The notes: generated by a model from the letters alone, not told the origin. Positions 32,869 to 42,569 are shown, counted from the stretch's first letter. The stretch: 64,000 bases of DNA from Pedobacter sp. KBS0701 (GCF_005938645.2 NZ_CP042171.1:5642001-5706000), one strand, 5' to 3'. A program made the numbers and translations.

Positions 32869-33605
32869 TAAGTTAGTCTCCCAATCCGCAATAAAACCGG
32901 GAAATGAACATCCTTCTCTGCATCATCACCCCAGGCTTCTTTTAGTTCGGTAAACAGGTACTCTAAGGGATTGCGATCGTTAGCTTTTTTGTAATGCTGC
33001 AAGGAAGACCAGGTATTTAAATAGCCAATTAACTGGTTAAAATTCCAGGTGATTTTGATCTGAAAATGTGGTGCAATTATTTCTTCAAAAGGAAAAGGAA
33101 TGGTCTTATAGCCTTCTTCAATATAGCGGCGTTCACTGTCCCAGTATTTGCCTAATATATCTTCATAAAGTTTATGGATAACTTTGTCTATTTTTTTATC
33201 GATCGACATAATCCCATAACCAATTACAGCAAAAAGTCCATCTGGTTTTAGTGTTCTCTTTACTTCGGCGTAAAATGCTTCAAAATTAAACCAATGGATA
33301 GCCTGCGCTACCGTAATCAGATCTAAACTATCATTACCAACCGATGTTTGTTCTGCTGATTCCACTTTGTATGTGATATTTGGTAACTGTAAAGCATTTT
33401 TTAATTGATTCTCGCTAATGTCTGTTGCATAAACCGCACCGAAGTGCTGTGCCAACACACGGGCAACCTGGCCATTCCCCGTGGCACAATCCCATGCCGT
33501 TTCCTTATTTTTTACCAGGGCGAACAGATAATCATATAGTTCCTGTGGATATGTTGGCCGGTATATGGCGTAATCGGCAGATTGGGTAGAAAAGTTATCT
33601 TTCAT
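32868..33605 (-). CDS. Class I SAM-dependent methyltransferase
   Basis: This 245-residue protein has the Rossmann methyltransferase core: WDCATGNGQVARVLA (motif I, SAM binding), VYATDISENQL, a DLITVAQAIHWFN segment (motif II) and the FYAEVKRTLKPDGLFAVIGY region (motif III). It resembles the UbiE/TMT-like group acting on small molecules, with a trans-aconitate-methyltransferase-like arrangement. The substrate cannot be named. It is a single gene, convergent with hisS, with an R3 repeat overlapping its end. Confidence 0.85.
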   Translation of the reverse strand: MKDNFSTQSADYAIYRPTYPQELYDYLFALVKNKETAWDCATGNGQVARVLAQHFGAVYATDISENQLKNALQLPNITYKVESAEQTSVGNDSLDLITVAQAIHWFNFEAFYAEVKRTLKPDGLFAVIGYGIMSIDKKIDKVIHKLYEDILGKYWDSERRYIEEGYKTIPFPFEEIIAPHFQIKITWNFNQLIGYLNTWSSLQHYKKANDRNPLEYLFTELKEAWGDDAEKDVHFPVLLRIGRLT

Positions 33606-33757
33606 TGTTGTAATGATTGAATGATGGAAGGGTGAATGGGTAAGGGTGAATATAACTGCGCGCTTTCTTTATAAAATTATTATATTTTTGATAAACAACT
33701 GGTATTAATTTAAGTTTCATATTCGGCATTCAATCACTCATTCAATAATTCTACACT

Positions 33758-35056
33758 ATGGAAAAAACAGTACAAAAAGGCGAAGTTAAGGATGTAGAAT
33801 ACCGGTTGAAATCTATTTTTGGTGGTTCGGTTGGCAATCTTGTTGAGTGGTACGACTGGTATACCTATTCTGCCTTTGCGTTATACTTTTCTCCAGCTTT
33901 TTTTCCGAATAGCAATCCAACAGCACAGTTATTGGATACCGCTGGCATTTTTGCCGTAGGGTTTTTAATGCGCCCCATTGGTGGCTGGTTATTTGGGAGT
34001 ATCGCCGATAAATTAGGGAGAAAACGTGCAATGACGCTCTCTGTATTGATTATGGCGATAGGTTCGTTGATTATCGGTTTAACCCCAGGTTACAAACGAA
34101 TCGGTATAGCGGCGCCGTTATTGCTCATTTTTGCAAGGTTGATCCAGGGCTTAAGTACCGGTGGTGAATATGGAACCTCTGCTACTTACCTCAGCGAAAT
34201 GGCCACCAAAAAACACCGTGGCTTTTATTCGAGTTTTCAATATGTAACCCTAATCGGTGGACAATTATTAGCTTTAGGGATCCAGTTGATTTTGCAGAAC
34301 TGGTTGCTTACTCCTGCCCAGTTACACAATTGGGGCTGGCGTATTCCCTTTTTTATTGGTGCTGTCCTCTCTTTTATTGCTTTGTATCTGCGTAGACATA
34401 TTGATGAAACCGCGGCCTTTAAAAGTAAAAATGTGAAAGACAAAAAAGGAGGCATTGCCGTACTATTGAAATATCCTAAAGAGGTTTTTACGGTTGTGGG
34501 TTTAACATTGGGCGGAACCATTGCCTTTTACACGTTTAGTACCTATATGCAAAAATTCCTGGTCAATACGGTTCACCTGAGTAAAGAAACCTCTACAACA
34601 TTATCATTTATCTCGCTGTTGGTTTTTGCCATTATGCAGCCTTTATTTGGTCTGTTATCTGATAAAATTGGTAGAAAGCCTTTGTTAATCGGTTTTGGGG
34701 TACTGGGCACTTTATGTACCTATCCAATTTTAACAGGCTTGGCAGGCGAAACCAATACCACAATTATTTTTTTATTGATGATAGCTGCTTTGATTATTGT
34801 AAGTGGCTATACGAGTATTAATGCTGTGGTTAAAGCCGAGCTATTCCCTGCCGAAATCAGGGCTTTGGGGGTAGGGTTACCTTATGCTTTAACCGTTGCC
34901 ATTTTCGGCGGAACGGCAGAATATTTTGCGCTTTGGTTTAAAAATATCGGTCACGAAAGTTATTTCTACTGGTATGTAACCGCATGTATTTTGATTTCGC
35001 TGATTTTGTATACGACCATGAAAGATACGAAGCACCACTCGAAGATAGAGGATTAG
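33758..35056 (+). CDS. MFS transporter of the metabolite:H+ symporter (MHS) family
   Basis: This 432-residue protein has about twelve membrane spans. GGSVGNLVEWYDWYTYSAFA, GWLFGSIADKLGRKRAM (loop 2-3 motif) and GLSTGGEYGTSATYLSEMA are typical of MHS members such as KgtP and ProP, which take up 2-oxoglutarate, citrate or betaine-like osmolytes with protons. The substrate is not clear from sequence. A single gene with an R1 repeat directly after the stop codon. Confidence 0.9.
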   Translation: MEKTVQKGEVKDVEYRLKSIFGGSVGNLVEWYDWYTYSAFALYFSPAFFPNSNPTAQLLDTAGIFAVGFLMRPIGGWLFGSIADKLGRKRAMTLSVLIMAIGSLIIGLTPGYKRIGIAAPLLLIFARLIQGLSTGGEYGTSATYLSEMATKKHRGFYSSFQYVTLIGGQLLALGIQLILQNWLLTPAQLHNWGWRIPFFIGAVLSFIALYLRRHIDETAAFKSKNVKDKKGGIAVLLKYPKEVFTVVGLTLGGTIAFYTFSTYMQKFLVNTVHLSKETSTTLSFISLLVFAIMQPLFGLLSDKIGRKPLLIGFGVLGTLCTYPILTGLAGETNTTIIFLLMIAALIIVSGYTSINAVVKAELFPAEIRALGVGLPYALTVAIFGGTAEYFALWFKNIGHESYFYWYVTACILISLILYTTMKDTKHHSKIED

Positions 35057-35071
35057 ATTTCTTGTGCTATC

Positions 35072-35176
35072 TGTCGTCGAGCGGGGTTGCAACGTAGCCG
35101 AGAACCTGAAGGCTCTGCGAAGCAAAATCTAACTGGATATATCTCTCCGTTTCGCTGCGCTTCAGTCGAGATGACG
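35072..35176 (-). repeat. R1 repeat, copy B
   Basis: A reverse-orientation copy of the R1 hairpin repeat, with CCTGAAGGCTCTGCGAAGCAAA and TCTCTCC core and a GTCGAGATGACGA end. It lies between the MHS transporter gene and the VOC gene. Confidence 0.72.
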
Positions 35177-35257
35177 ACTTTTTCTATAGTATATGATGAG
35201 TAAATAACTTCTCCGTTTCAACCAGTTCTTCCGTGCCAAAAAACGCTTTCAAATAGT

Positions 35258-35638
35258 CTACAAATAATTACTCACCTCAATTAAATTCATATCCGGATCG
35301 CGGAGATAAACCGAAATAATCTTACCATTTGCTCCCGTCCGTTCTACAGGGCCCTCTTCAATCTCTATACATTTTTCTTTCAGTTCCTGCATCACCTCAC
35401 GAAGTGGAAGATCTGTGATAAAACATAAATCGGCTGTACCAGGCATCGGTTTAAATGCTTTTGGTTCAAATTCTGCCCCATATTGGTGAAGATTGATTTT
35501 TTGATTGCCAAACTTCAGTGCCTTTCGGTTTTCGCCAAACTCAATAACTTCCATTCCCAGGGCAAGACTGTAAAACCTGCAGGTACTTTCTAAGTTCGCA
35601 ACCGTTAATACAAAGTGATCTAAATTTTTAATGTCCAT
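35258..35638 (-). CDS. VOC (glyoxalase/bleomycin resistance) family protein
   Basis: This 126-residue protein has one vicinal-oxygen-chelate domain. LDHFVLTVANLESTCRFYSL is the first repeat, and VYLRDPDMNLIEVSNYL, with the metal-binding Glu, closes the second. Family members include glyoxalases, extradiol dioxygenases and drug-binding proteins. The first conserved metal-ligand position (His in DHFVLTV) is present. Function is not predictable beyond the fold. Confidence 0.85.
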   Translation of the reverse strand: MDIKNLDHFVLTVANLESTCRFYSLALGMEVIEFGENRKALKFGNQKINLHQYGAEFEPKAFKPMPGTADLCFITDLPLREVMQELKEKCIEIEEGPVERTGANGKIISVYLRDPDMNLIEVSNYL

Positions 35639-35758
35639 AATAATAAATTAGAACTAAAGCATTCGTCCTTTTGTTTTAACTAAAGGATTTTGTAATCCTG
35701 ACATTTGGTTAGCAGATTATCGGACAACAAAATAATCAATTTTTATATATTTACCATT

Positions 35759-37039
35759 ATGCAAAACCTGCCTCCTTTAGCCGAACGTATGCGCCCTCAA
35801 AACCTTGATGAATATGTTGGTCAGCAGCATTTGGTAGGAGAGGGAGCGGTATTGCGCAAAGCGATTGAAAGCAGTCAGCTGCCATCTATGATTTTCTGGG
35901 GTCCTCCGGGAGTAGGAAAAACCACTTTGGCTTATATTATTTCGCAGGCATTAGACCGCCCGTTTTTTAACCTGAGTGCCATTAACAGCGGTGTGAAAGA
36001 TATCCGGGAGGTAATTGACCGTGCTGCACAGCTAAAAGACAGCTTTCTGGGTTTGCCTATTTTGTTTATTGATGAGATCCACCGTTTTAGTAAATCGCAA
36101 CAGGATAGTTTGTTAGGTGCTGTTGAACGTGGTTTGGTTACTTTAATAGGTGCCACAACCGAAAATCCATCGTTCGAGGTCATTTCCGCGTTGCTTTCCC
36201 GTTGTCAGGTTTATATTTTAAAATCACTCACAGAAGAAGAATTAGTCGGTTTGTTGCAAATAGCCATTAAAAAAGATGCTGTTCTAATTGAGAAAAAAAT
36301 TACGATAAAAGAGCATGAGGCCTTAATCCGTTTATCTGGTGGCGATGCGCGGAAACTGTTAAACGTACTCGAAATTGCCATCAATGGCATTGGTGGCAGT
36401 AAAATTATACTGACGAATGAAAATGTACTGGCACATGCACAACAGAACCTTGCGCTTTATGATAAAGCCGGAGAACAACATTATGATATCATTTCGGCAT
36501 TTATTAAATCAATCCGTGGGAGCGATCCTAATGCTGCGGTTTATTGGTTAGCCAGGATGATTGAAGGAGGAGAAGATCCCTTATTTATCGCCCGCAGGTT
36601 ATTAATTTTATCTTCAGAAGACATCGGAAATGCCAATCCGAATGCACTGTTGCTGGCCAATAACTGTTTTACGGCAGTAAATGTTATCGGTTATCCGGAG
36701 GCACGGATTATATTGTCACAATGTGTAACCTATCTGGCCAGTTCGCCAAAAAGCAACGCCTCTTATGAGGCCATTAACAAAGCGCAGGCTTTGGTTAAAC
36801 AGACCGGAAATCTGCCGGTGCCCTTACATATCCGCAATGCACCCACCAAACTGATGAAGAATATAGGTTATGGTAAAGATTATCAATATTCTCATGGATA
36901 TGAAGGTAATTTCTCTCCACAGGAATATTTTCCAGAAGAATTAAGCGGTACGAAACTCTACGATCCAGGCAAAAATGCAGCAGAGGAGAAACTGCGCGAA
37001 AAGCTAAGGCAAAACTGGAAAGACAAATACAAATATTAG
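35759..37039 (+). CDS. rarA: Replication-associated recombination protein A (RarA/MgsA)
   Basis: The ATG at 35759 gives 426 residues (MQNLPPLAERMRPQNLDEYVGQ, the usual RarA N-terminus); an upstream TTG at 35705 is not needed. The AAA+ ATPase has Walker A GPPGVGKT (48-55), Walker B ILFIDEIHRF and sensor 1 LIGATTENPSFE. The C-terminal part (AISAFIKSIRGSDPNAAVYW, ARRLLILSSEDIG) is the RarA tetramer domain. It acts at stalled replication forks with SSB. Confidence 0.95.
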   Translation: MQNLPPLAERMRPQNLDEYVGQQHLVGEGAVLRKAIESSQLPSMIFWGPPGVGKTTLAYIISQALDRPFFNLSAINSGVKDIREVIDRAAQLKDSFLGLPILFIDEIHRFSKSQQDSLLGAVERGLVTLIGATTENPSFEVISALLSRCQVYILKSLTEEELVGLLQIAIKKDAVLIEKKITIKEHEALIRLSGGDARKLLNVLEIAINGIGGSKIILTNENVLAHAQQNLALYDKAGEQHYDIISAFIKSIRGSDPNAAVYWLARMIEGGEDPLFIARRLLILSSEDIGNANPNALLLANNCFTAVNVIGYPEARIILSQCVTYLASSPKSNASYEAINKAQALVKQTGNLPVPLHIRNAPTKLMKNIGYGKDYQYSHGYEGNFSPQEYFPEELSGTKLYDPGKNAAEEKLREKLRQNWKDKYKY

Positions 37040-37106
37040 TGTAACATTTTCTTCGAAATGCATACTAATAGGTATATTGACTAAAAATCAAACACCTAAA
37101 CTAAAT

Positions 37107-38579
37107 ATGCTGAGTACTTTTTTAAGCCATCAAAGAAAATCTTTCTGGCGTTCGCGGAACAGGGGCAGTAGTATTGCTGGCCAGATTGTTTTGGGTTTCT
37201 TTATGCTTTACTTTTTTGCCATTGCCGTTGGCGTAGGTTTTGGAATGTCGCATTTCCTGCCAAAAATTTTCCCAAACAAAGAAGTAATTTCCAGTTTTAA
37301 CGGTATTATCCTTTATTATTTTGCATTCGATTTTATCATGCGTTTGCAGTTTCAGGAGTTGCCAACCTTAAGTATTATCCCTTATCTGCACTTAAGGATT
37401 TCGAGGAGTAAAATCATCAGGTTTTTAAATGTTAAAGCCCTTTTTTCAGCATTTAACCTTTGGCCATTTTTTATTTTTCTTCCTTTCTGTTTTATTAAGA
37501 TTTTGCCTGAATATGGAGCACTGGTTATGCTGATGTATATCGTTTCGATATTCTCGGTGATGGTTTTCAATAATTATCTGGTGCTGTACATTAAGCGGAA
37601 ATCGATCACCAATACCCTTTATACCTTTTTCGGGCTGGTTGTAATTGCAGCATTTGCCGCATTGGAATATTATAAGGTAATTTCTATCATGGCAGGTTCC
37701 GATTTTGTGTTTCGTGCCATTGCTGCGCATCCTTATTATGCCTTTGCATTTACCCTGGCAGCTGTAGCTATATTTTACCTTAACTCTACTTTCCTCCGTA
37801 AAAACTTATATGTAGAAGAGTTGAGCAGCAAACAAGAGAAAAAGGGCAGTACCGACTATGCTTTCCTTAACCGATTTGGCAAGGTTGGCGAACTGGCCGC
37901 TTTAGAGTTGAAATTAATCTTGCGTCATAAACGCCCTCGCTCAGCGGTGATTCTGGGTTTCTTTTTCCTTTTTTATGGATTTATTTTTTACAAGGAAAAA
38001 GCAATCAATACCGATGCTTTTGGTCAGATGATGTTCGGTGCCATTTTTATGACGGGTATTTCCATTATTATTTATGGTCAGTTTATGTTTGCCTGGCAAA
38101 GTGCCCATTTTGATGGTATATTGGCAAACAAAATCAATTTTAAAGATTACATCAAGGCTAAGTTTTTGCTTTTTACCATTGGTTGTACCATTATTACCGT
38201 ATTGGCCAGTTTTTATGGGTTTTTAAGTCCGAAATTACTGCTCCTGCATTTAGCTGCTTATTTCTATAACATTGGTTTTGGAACTGTTGTAGTGCTTTAC
38301 CTTGCTACCTTAAACTATAAACGCCTTGATATCACCAAAGCCGCAAGCTTTAATTACCAGGGAACTGGTGCTACCCAATGGCTTTTAATGTTCCCTTATG
38401 CACTTACACCCATTTTAATGTATGTGCCATTTGGCATATTAAATAAACCTTACTGGGGATTGGCCGTAGTGGGCATATTCGGTTTAGCCATGCTGCTGTT
38501 AAGGGGCTTCTGGGTAGACTATATTGCGAAACGACTTGAAAAACAACGATATAAAATAGCCGAAGGCTTTAGAGAATAA
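37107..38579 (+). CDS. ABC transporter permease, DUF5687 family
   Basis: The ATG at 37107 gives 490 residues with about ten to twelve hydrophobic segments (MLSTFLSHQRKSFWRSRNRG at the N-terminus is basic and cytoplasmic). A TTG at 37077 is an alternative start. This is the DUF5687 permease type common in Bacteroidota, paired with a dedicated ATPase. The ATPase gene begins two bases after its stop. The substrate is unknown; such two-component ABC-2-like pairs usually export. Confidence 0.85.
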   Translation: MLSTFLSHQRKSFWRSRNRGSSIAGQIVLGFFMLYFFAIAVGVGFGMSHFLPKIFPNKEVISSFNGIILYYFAFDFIMRLQFQELPTLSIIPYLHLRISRSKIIRFLNVKALFSAFNLWPFFIFLPFCFIKILPEYGALVMLMYIVSIFSVMVFNNYLVLYIKRKSITNTLYTFFGLVVIAAFAALEYYKVISIMAGSDFVFRAIAAHPYYAFAFTLAAVAIFYLNSTFLRKNLYVEELSSKQEKKGSTDYAFLNRFGKVGELAALELKLILRHKRPRSAVILGFFFLFYGFIFYKEKAINTDAFGQMMFGAIFMTGISIIIYGQFMFAWQSAHFDGILANKINFKDYIKAKFLLFTIGCTIITVLASFYGFLSPKLLLLHLAAYFYNIGFGTVVVLYLATLNYKRLDITKAASFNYQGTGATQWLLMFPYALTPILMYVPFGILNKPYWGLAVVGIFGLAMLLLRGFWVDYIAKRLEKQRYKIAEGFRE

Positions 38580-38581
38580 TT

Positions 38582-39274
38582 ATGATTTTAGAAGTTAAGA
38601 AATTACAAAAAGTTTATGGCGATAAAACCGTTGTAAACATCGAAGATCTACAGATTGCTGCCGGAGAAACCGTAGGTTTAGTAGGAAATAACGGTGCAGG
38701 TAAAACTACTTTCTTCAGGATGCTTTTAGACCTGATCCGCCCAACCACGGGCGAGGTTTTATCGAAAGGCCGGAATGTAATGCAGAACGATACCTGGAAA
38801 GATTATACCGCATCATTTTTAGATGAAGGTTTCCTGATCGATTATTTAACGCCTGAAGAGTATTTTATTTTTATTGGCGGTTTACATAACCTTAGTGTTG
38901 CCGATGTTTCTGCATACCTTAACCAATACGGCGAGTTTTTTAATAGCGAAATCCTCAATAGTGGTAAATACATCCGCGATTTTAGCAAGGGAAACCAGGT
39001 TAAAGTGGGCATTGCTGCCGCTTTGATGCAAAAGCCAGAGATCTTAATTTTGGATGAACCTTTTGCCAACCTCGATCCCACTACCCAGATCCGTTTAAAG
39101 AATTTGTTAAAAGCGCAGGCAGGCAATATGACTACTTTTATTTCCAGTCACGATTTAAACCACGTTACCGATGTTTGCAGCAGGATTGTGCTGGTAGAAA
39201 AAGGGCAAGTAATCAAAGATTTTAAAACAGATGAAAATACTTTGAAAGAGCTGGAGAGTTACTTCTCTGCTTAG
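38582..39274 (+). CDS. ABC transporter ATP-binding protein
   Basis: This 230-residue ATPase has Walker A GNNGAGKTT, a signature-like segment in which FSKGNQVKVGIAAAL replaces the canonical LSGGQ, Walker B ILILDEPFANLDP and an H-loop SSHDLNH. It is the partner of the DUF5687 permease, and together they form an exporter. The degenerate LSGGQ (FSKGN) is usual for this subfamily. A terminator follows at 39304. Confidence 0.9.
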   Translation: MILEVKKLQKVYGDKTVVNIEDLQIAAGETVGLVGNNGAGKTTFFRMLLDLIRPTTGEVLSKGRNVMQNDTWKDYTASFLDEGFLIDYLTPEEYFIFIGGLHNLSVADVSAYLNQYGEFFNSEILNSGKYIRDFSKGNQVKVGIAAALMQKPEILILDEPFANLDPTTQIRLKNLLKAQAGNMTTFISSHDLNHVTDVCSRIVLVEKGQVIKDFKTDENTLKELESYFSA

Positions 39275-39303
39275 TTTTTGTACTAAGAATGATACAATAT
39301 ATA

Positions 39304-39336
39304 AAAAGGGTCTTGATTTATCAGGACTCTTTTTTG
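39304..39336 (+). terminator. Terminator after the ABC exporter operon
   Basis: An imperfect hairpin (AAAGGGTCTTGA with TCAGGACTCTTT, two G-U pairs) around a 4-base loop is followed by a T-run, about 30 bases after the ATPase stop. Confidence 0.65.
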
Positions 39337-39451
39337 TTAATAAGAATACTGTTTGTAGCATAAACTATGGAAATGGGCCGAAAATACGGTTATATCAGTT
39401 TTTGGCATTGTGTTTGAATATGTCGGGTAGAAATTATAAATCTAGCATATC

Positions 39452-40129
39452 ATGAGTATTTCAAAAGTAAGAATAGCGACATTAAGTATAGGATTAGCCA
39501 TAGGATCAATGGCATTCCAAAGTTGTGATAGTTTAACTAAAACACAAAAAGGTGCCGGTATTGGTGCAGCAGCAGGTGGTGTAATTGGGGCATTAATCGG
39601 TAAAAAAGCCGGTAATACAGCAGTCGGTGCTTTAATTGGTGGTGCTATAGGTGGTACAGCAGGAGCTTTTATCGGACGTAGAATGGACAGGCAGGCAGCT
39701 GAAATTCAAAAAGCTATTCCTAATGCAGAAGTTATTCGTGAAGGAGAAGGTATTATTGTCAAATTCGACAGTGGTATCTTATTTGATTTCGATAAAACTG
39801 CTTTAAAAGATGCAGCTAAAACCAATATTCAGAGCTTAGCGTCTTCACTAAACCAATATCCTGATACAGATATCAAAATTATCGGCCATACCGATAGCCG
39901 CGGTACTGAACAATATAACATGGGGCTTTCAGAAAGAAGAGCAGCAGCAGTTAAAGCTTATGCCGTTTCTCAAGGTGTTCCATCTTCAAGATTAGTTACC
40001 ATTGGTAAAGGTTTTGCCGAACCAATTGCAGATAACGATACTGATGCTGGCCGTGCAGCTAACCGTCGTGTAGAAATTGTAATCGTTGCTAACGATGCAT
40101 TAAAAGCTTCAGCGCAAAAACAAGGATAA
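39452..40129 (+). CDS. OmpA-family lipoprotein with glycine-zipper segment
   Basis: This 225-residue protein has a lipoprotein signal (lipobox AFQSC), then a glycine-zipper stretch (residues ~34-75; GAGIGAAAGGVIGALIGKK) that could insert into the membrane. A C-terminal OmpA domain (about 105-215; IIGHTDSRGTEQYNMGLSER) binds peptidoglycan. The combination resembles Pal/YiaD-type envelope proteins that tether the outer membrane to the wall. A single gene with a strong terminator. Confidence 0.9.
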   Translation: MSISKVRIATLSIGLAIGSMAFQSCDSLTKTQKGAGIGAAAGGVIGALIGKKAGNTAVGALIGGAIGGTAGAFIGRRMDRQAAEIQKAIPNAEVIREGEGIIVKFDSGILFDFDKTALKDAAKTNIQSLASSLNQYPDTDIKIIGHTDSRGTEQYNMGLSERRAAAVKAYAVSQGVPSSRLVTIGKGFAEPIADNDTDAGRAANRRVEIVIVANDALKASAQKQG

Positions 40130-40170
40130 TATTGCAATTTCCCTCTACCTATGAGGTCATTATATATGCA

Positions 40171-40199
40171 ACCCTGGTGTACATCCACCGGGGTTTTTT
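40171..40199 (+). terminator. Terminator after the OmpA gene
   Basis: ACCCTGGTG (40171-40179) pairs with CACCGGGGT (40186-40194, one G-U) around a 6-base loop, followed by six T. Confidence 0.8.
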
Positions 40200-40217
40200 G
40201 TTTCTATGCGTTCAATT

Positions 40218-40882
40218 GTGGTGTCTGATGTTTCTATCTGACACTGCTGGTCCGTATTCTTTAGTTTTATGAAAGCAGGTTCCTGTGTTTATCGGTTCTG
40301 AAAGCCCCGCCATTCGCTTTACCTCACTACATTCGGTGCCCGCTACTGTCGGGTTTAGTTAACCTGGGTTTGGTGCTGACCAAGCCAAACTTACGAAGTT
40401 TCGATTAGCACAAGCCCGGACTACTTCGTAAGTTTTTGATGTGGAGTCTGATGTTTCCGTCTGACACTGCTGGTATATTCTTTAGTTTTAGGAAAAGCAG
40501 GTGCCTGTGTTTATCGGTTCCGAAAGCCCCGCCATTCGCTTTACCTCACTACGTTCGGTGCCCGCTACTGTCGGGTTTAGTTAACCTGGGTTTGGTGCTG
40601 ACCAAGCCAAACTTACGAAGTTTCGATTAGCACAAGCCGGGACTACTTCGTAAGTTTTTGATGTGGTGTCTGATGTTTCCGTCTGACACTGCTGGTATAT
40701 TCTTTAGTTTTAGGAAAAGCAGGTTCCTGTGTTTATCGGTTCTGAGAGCCCTGCCATCCGCTTTACCTCACTACGTTCGGTGCACGCTACTGTCGGGTTT
40801 AGTTAACCTGGGTTTGGTGCTGACCAAGCCAAACTTACGAAGTTTCGATTAGCCCAAGCCGGGGCCACTTCGTAAGTTTTTC
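40218..40882 (+). repeat. Triple tandem repeat of a ~222-bp unit (R4)
   Basis: There are three head-to-tail copies: 40218-40440, 40441-40662 and 40663-40882 (periods 223 and 222). Copies 2 and 3 are nearly identical; copy 1 is slightly more diverged. Each contains GTCTGATGTTTC, GTGTTTATCGGTTC, CGCTTTACCTCACTAC, a TTCGGTG motif and CTTACGAAGTTTCGATTAG. Internal dyads (CTTACGAAG; ACTTCGTAAG) suggest structure. A reading frame is open in copies 2 and 3, but it is not likely to be a gene. A single reverse copy is at 24992-25193. Confidence 0.85.
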
Positions 40883-41087
40883 CAGCACACCTGCAACCCC
40901 AAATAGTTGCAGTGGCCGAATTTCTTAAACGGGATTGAAGCGGCATCCTCCCGATCCCGATTCTTCATCGGATTGGGAGATACAGCGAAAAGCCCGGCTA
41001 AATCTGAATAGTTGTAATTGCCTTGCTTTTCAAAAAAGAAAGAATATGAAGACCTGTCAGATGGTAACATCTGGTAGCACAATAAGA
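40883..41087. other. Right flank of the tandem array
   Basis: The flank contains dyads CCTGCAACCCC...GTTGCAG and TCCCGATCC...GGATTGGGAGA and further text related to the dispersed copy at 24992. It has no gene. It ends at the stop codon of the following minus-strand gene. Confidence 0.4.
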
Positions 41088-41438
41088 TTAGTCTGCAGAA
41101 TAAATATCTTCGAAATAACTCACCACAAGCGATTTCATCAGCATTTCCTGCTCCAGCATGGTATAAGGCGGAATGGCTTTAATTAATTTCCAGTGCGGCC
41201 AACCATCCTGATCCAAACCCTCCAGTTCATAAAAACCCATTTCGCTCAATAAACGGCAGGTAGCAATGTGCATCAGTTCTTCTTTCTGACGTTTACTGTA
41301 TTTCTTCGGACCTTTGCCCAGTTCCTGAACACCGATGAGAAAAAGCATCACCTTTAAATCAGGAAAATCGGAATCAAATTCAGTTGAAATCCTTTCCTGT
41401 AAAACTTTCCATTTGGCATTAATCTCCGACGGCTTCAT
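41088..41438 (-). CDS. Conserved-looking hypothetical protein
   Basis: This 116-residue, mostly helical soluble protein starts MKPSEINAKWKVLQERIS. It has a hydrophobic helix LKVMLFLIGVQELGKGPK, a basic segment KKYSKRQKEELMHIATCRLL and a tryptophan-containing GLDQDGWPHWKLIKAIPPYT. I do not recognise the family, but its composition and length fit a small Bacteroidota housekeeping protein. It is a single gene divergent from the dehydrogenase at 41544. Confidence 0.7.
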   Translation of the reverse strand: MKPSEINAKWKVLQERISTEFDSDFPDLKVMLFLIGVQELGKGPKKYSKRQKEELMHIATCRLLSEMGFYELEGLDQDGWPHWKLIKAIPPYTMLEQEMLMKSLVVSYFEDIYSAD

Positions 41439-41543
41439 ATCTGCAAAGATAGTGTAAAAACGTGTAAGCCTTAAGTAAAACGTTTAGGCTTTTTAACACT
41501 TAAGCTTGAATGGTAATGGTATTTTTGGTTACATTTATAACCT

Positions 41544-42569
41544 ATGGATAAGAATATCAATAAAACAATTCATGCAGGTTTATTAGCTTACGGCATGTCT
41601 GGAAAGGTTTTTCACGCGCCATTCCTAAATGCACATGATGGTTTCAATTTAAAGGCCGTAGTAGAGCGAAGCCATAAAAATGCATTTAACGATTACCCCA
41701 GTATTATTAGTTACAACAGTGTTGAAGAGTTGCTGAATGATGAAGAAATTGATTTAGTAGTGATTAATACTCCAAATAATCTTCATTACGAACATTCGAA
41801 AGCCGCATTAAATGCGCATAAACATATTCTGGTTGAAAAACCTTTTACCGCTACCACTGCGCAGGCCAAAGAACTTTTCGAACTGGCCGATAGCGTTGGC
41901 AAACAGATTTTCTTTTACCAGAACCGCCGCTGGGACAGCGATTTTACTTCGGTAAAAAAAGTGCTTGAAAGTGGCAAGCTAGGTAAGCTGGTCGAAGTTC
42001 ATTTACGTTACGATCGTTACCGCAATGTTATCGGGCCAAAGGCATTTAAAGAAAAGCCGGTAGAGGCAAGCGGACTACTTTACGATTTAGGTCCGCACCT
42101 TTTAGATCAGGTGATCGGTTTATTTGGCAAACCGTTGAGTTTTCATAAAATTTTGGGTAAAAACAGGGCTGGTACTTTGGTTGATGACTATTTTTCGATC
42201 CAATTGAGCTATCCTGATAGCGTAAATGTTTTTGTAACCTCGAGCATGTTGGTGGTAAACCCACAGCCAGGCTTTGTTTTACATGGCGTAAACGGTAGCT
42301 TTATTAAACAAAGAACCGATATCCAGGAAGAACAATTACTGGCGGGTATGAAATTAACTGATCCAGGTTATGGCGTTGAACCTGCAAATAAGGATGGTTT
42401 ATTAACCACTATAGATGCTGATGGCAAGAAAACTGAACAGGTCATTAAGTCGGAAATAGGGAATTATCTGCCGCTTTTTGAAGCCGTTTACCAGTCAATT
42501 ACCAATAATCAGCCATATCCGGTTACCAGAGAAGATGTTCTGGTTCAATTAGAAATCATCGAAAGCTAA
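41544..42569 (+). CDS. Gfo/Idh/MocA-family oxidoreductase
   Basis: This 341-residue protein has an N-terminal Rossmann NAD(P)-binding domain (ALLAYGMSGKVFHAPFL is the family's Gly-rich loop; VEKPFTATTAQA holds the conserved EKP catalytic motif near residue 98). The C-terminal GFO_IDH_MocA domain has DLGPHLLDQVIGLFG. Family members oxidise sugar or cyclitol hydroxyls. The close relatives with YGMSGKVFHAP resemble YdgJ-type enzymes of unknown substrate. It is followed by mtfA-like and DUF6263 genes at short distance. Confidence 0.9.
   Translation: MDKNINKTIHAGLLAYGMSGKVFHAPFLNAHDGFNLKAVVERSHKNAFNDYPSIISYNSVEELLNDEEIDLVVINTPNNLHYEHSKAALNAHKHILVEKPFTATTAQAKELFELADSVGKQIFFYQNRRWDSDFTSVKKVLESGKLGKLVEVHLRYDRYRNVIGPKAFKEKPVEASGLLYDLGPHLLDQVIGLFGKPLSFHKILGKNRAGTLVDDYFSIQLSYPDSVNVFVTSSMLVVNPQPGFVLHGVNGSFIKQRTDIQEEQLLAGMKLTDPGYGVEPANKDGLLTTIDADGKKTEQVIKSEIGNYLPLFEAVYQSITNNQPYPVTREDVLVQLEIIES

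Noticed and set aside
40436..40852. Two ORFs of 64 residues inside tandem units 2 and 3
   Set aside because: They are carried by nearly identical repeat DNA, have no ribosome site and no recognisable domain. I treat them as by-products of the repeat.
40218..40882. CRISPR array
   Set aside because: Units are about 222 bp and nearly identical throughout, with no short repeat-spacer alternation and no cas genes.
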